From positions 1-6,019 of the forward strand of contig JAJRTI010000139.1 in assembly GCA_024278415.1 (NCBI GenBank): a DNA stretch of 6,019 nucleotides, in the 5' to 3' direction. This DNA comes from Planctomycetota bacterium (GTDB lineage: Bacteria > Planctomycetota > Brocadiia > JAJRTI01). The notes beneath the pieces are model-generated. The model saw nothing but the letters and a program-made list of their open reading frames with translations. It did not search any database and was not told where the DNA came from. This document shows, in pieces, positions 5,979-6,019 of the stretch; the stretch's first letter is position 1; each line of letters opens with the position of its first letter. A program made the translations under genes and the position numbers.

Positions 5979-6019
5979 AAAACGCATGACACGGCGGAGG
6001 AGTAGGACAAAGAGTAAGA
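5957..6019. repeat. Long inverted repeat running into the window edge
   Basis: The 20 bases at 5957-5976 pair with the 20 bases at 6000-6019 at 18 of 20 positions, with a 23-nt spacer. The right arm ends at the last base given, and the left arm continues outward with CTAAGATT on the complementary strand, so pairing may extend beyond the window. A hairpin of this size could be a transposable-element end or a bidirectional transcript end. The sequence does not decide. Confidence 0.65.

Larger units (their letters stand above)
5226..6019. other. Gene-free region of about 790 bp
   Basis: After the GH2 stop there is no convincing intact gene. The first 230 bp carry the PIN remnant and the rest is repeats and hairpins, with about 80 bp (5771-5851) in which I see nothing recognisable. 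Open frames here are rich in Arg, Ala and Pro, lack a recognisable domain beyond the PIN fragment, and run through the inverted repeats, so I treat them as chance frames. No tRNA, promoter consensus or stem followed by a T-run was found. Confidence 0.7.

Overview
The window is GC-rich bacterial DNA with two large genes on the + strand, followed by about 790 bp with no intact gene. The secreted FG-GAP/VCBS propeller protein beside a very large multidomain GH2 glycosidase, followed by hairpin-rich repeats and a decayed PIN-domain gene, resembles free-living polysaccharide degraders of the Planctomycetota/Verrucomicrobiota/Lentisphaerota type or Hydrogenedentota-like lineages. That placement rests on gene content and remembered family resemblance. 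No marker gene is present, so it stays tentative.

Layout. 1-1338: the 3' part of an FG-GAP/VCBS repeat protein with seven DxDxDG-type calcium-binding repeats; its start lies upstream of the window. 1362-5225: an exported glycoside hydrolase family 2 protein of 1287 residues with jelly-roll, Ig-like and TIM-barrel domains (candidate catalytic pair E536/E631), then an Ig-like segment, a class I glutamine-amidotransferase-like Rossmann domain and a C-terminal beta-rich domain. It starts 23 nt after the first gene behind a good Shine-Dalgarno, so the two are probably co-transcribed. 5234-5456: a pseudogene remnant of a PIN-domain (VapC-like) protein, truncated at both ends and frameshifted. 5457-6019: an island of imperfect direct repeats and perfect or near-perfect hairpins, with an inverted repeat whose right arm runs to the window edge.

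The two genes look like an extracytoplasmic carbohydrate pair. The propeller protein may bind or display something at the cell surface or outside the cell, and the GH2 enzyme cleaves a beta-glycoside. Substrate cannot be read from the sequence. The downstream part looks like a genomic scar: a PIN gene lost to deletion and frameshift, with its 3' end replaced by short, probably non-autonomous repeats. No RNA gene, CRISPR array, transposase or convincing Rho-independent terminator was seen. I did not find a clear new system. The most notable signals are the repeat island, the PIN remnant and the unusual C-terminal half of the GH2 protein.
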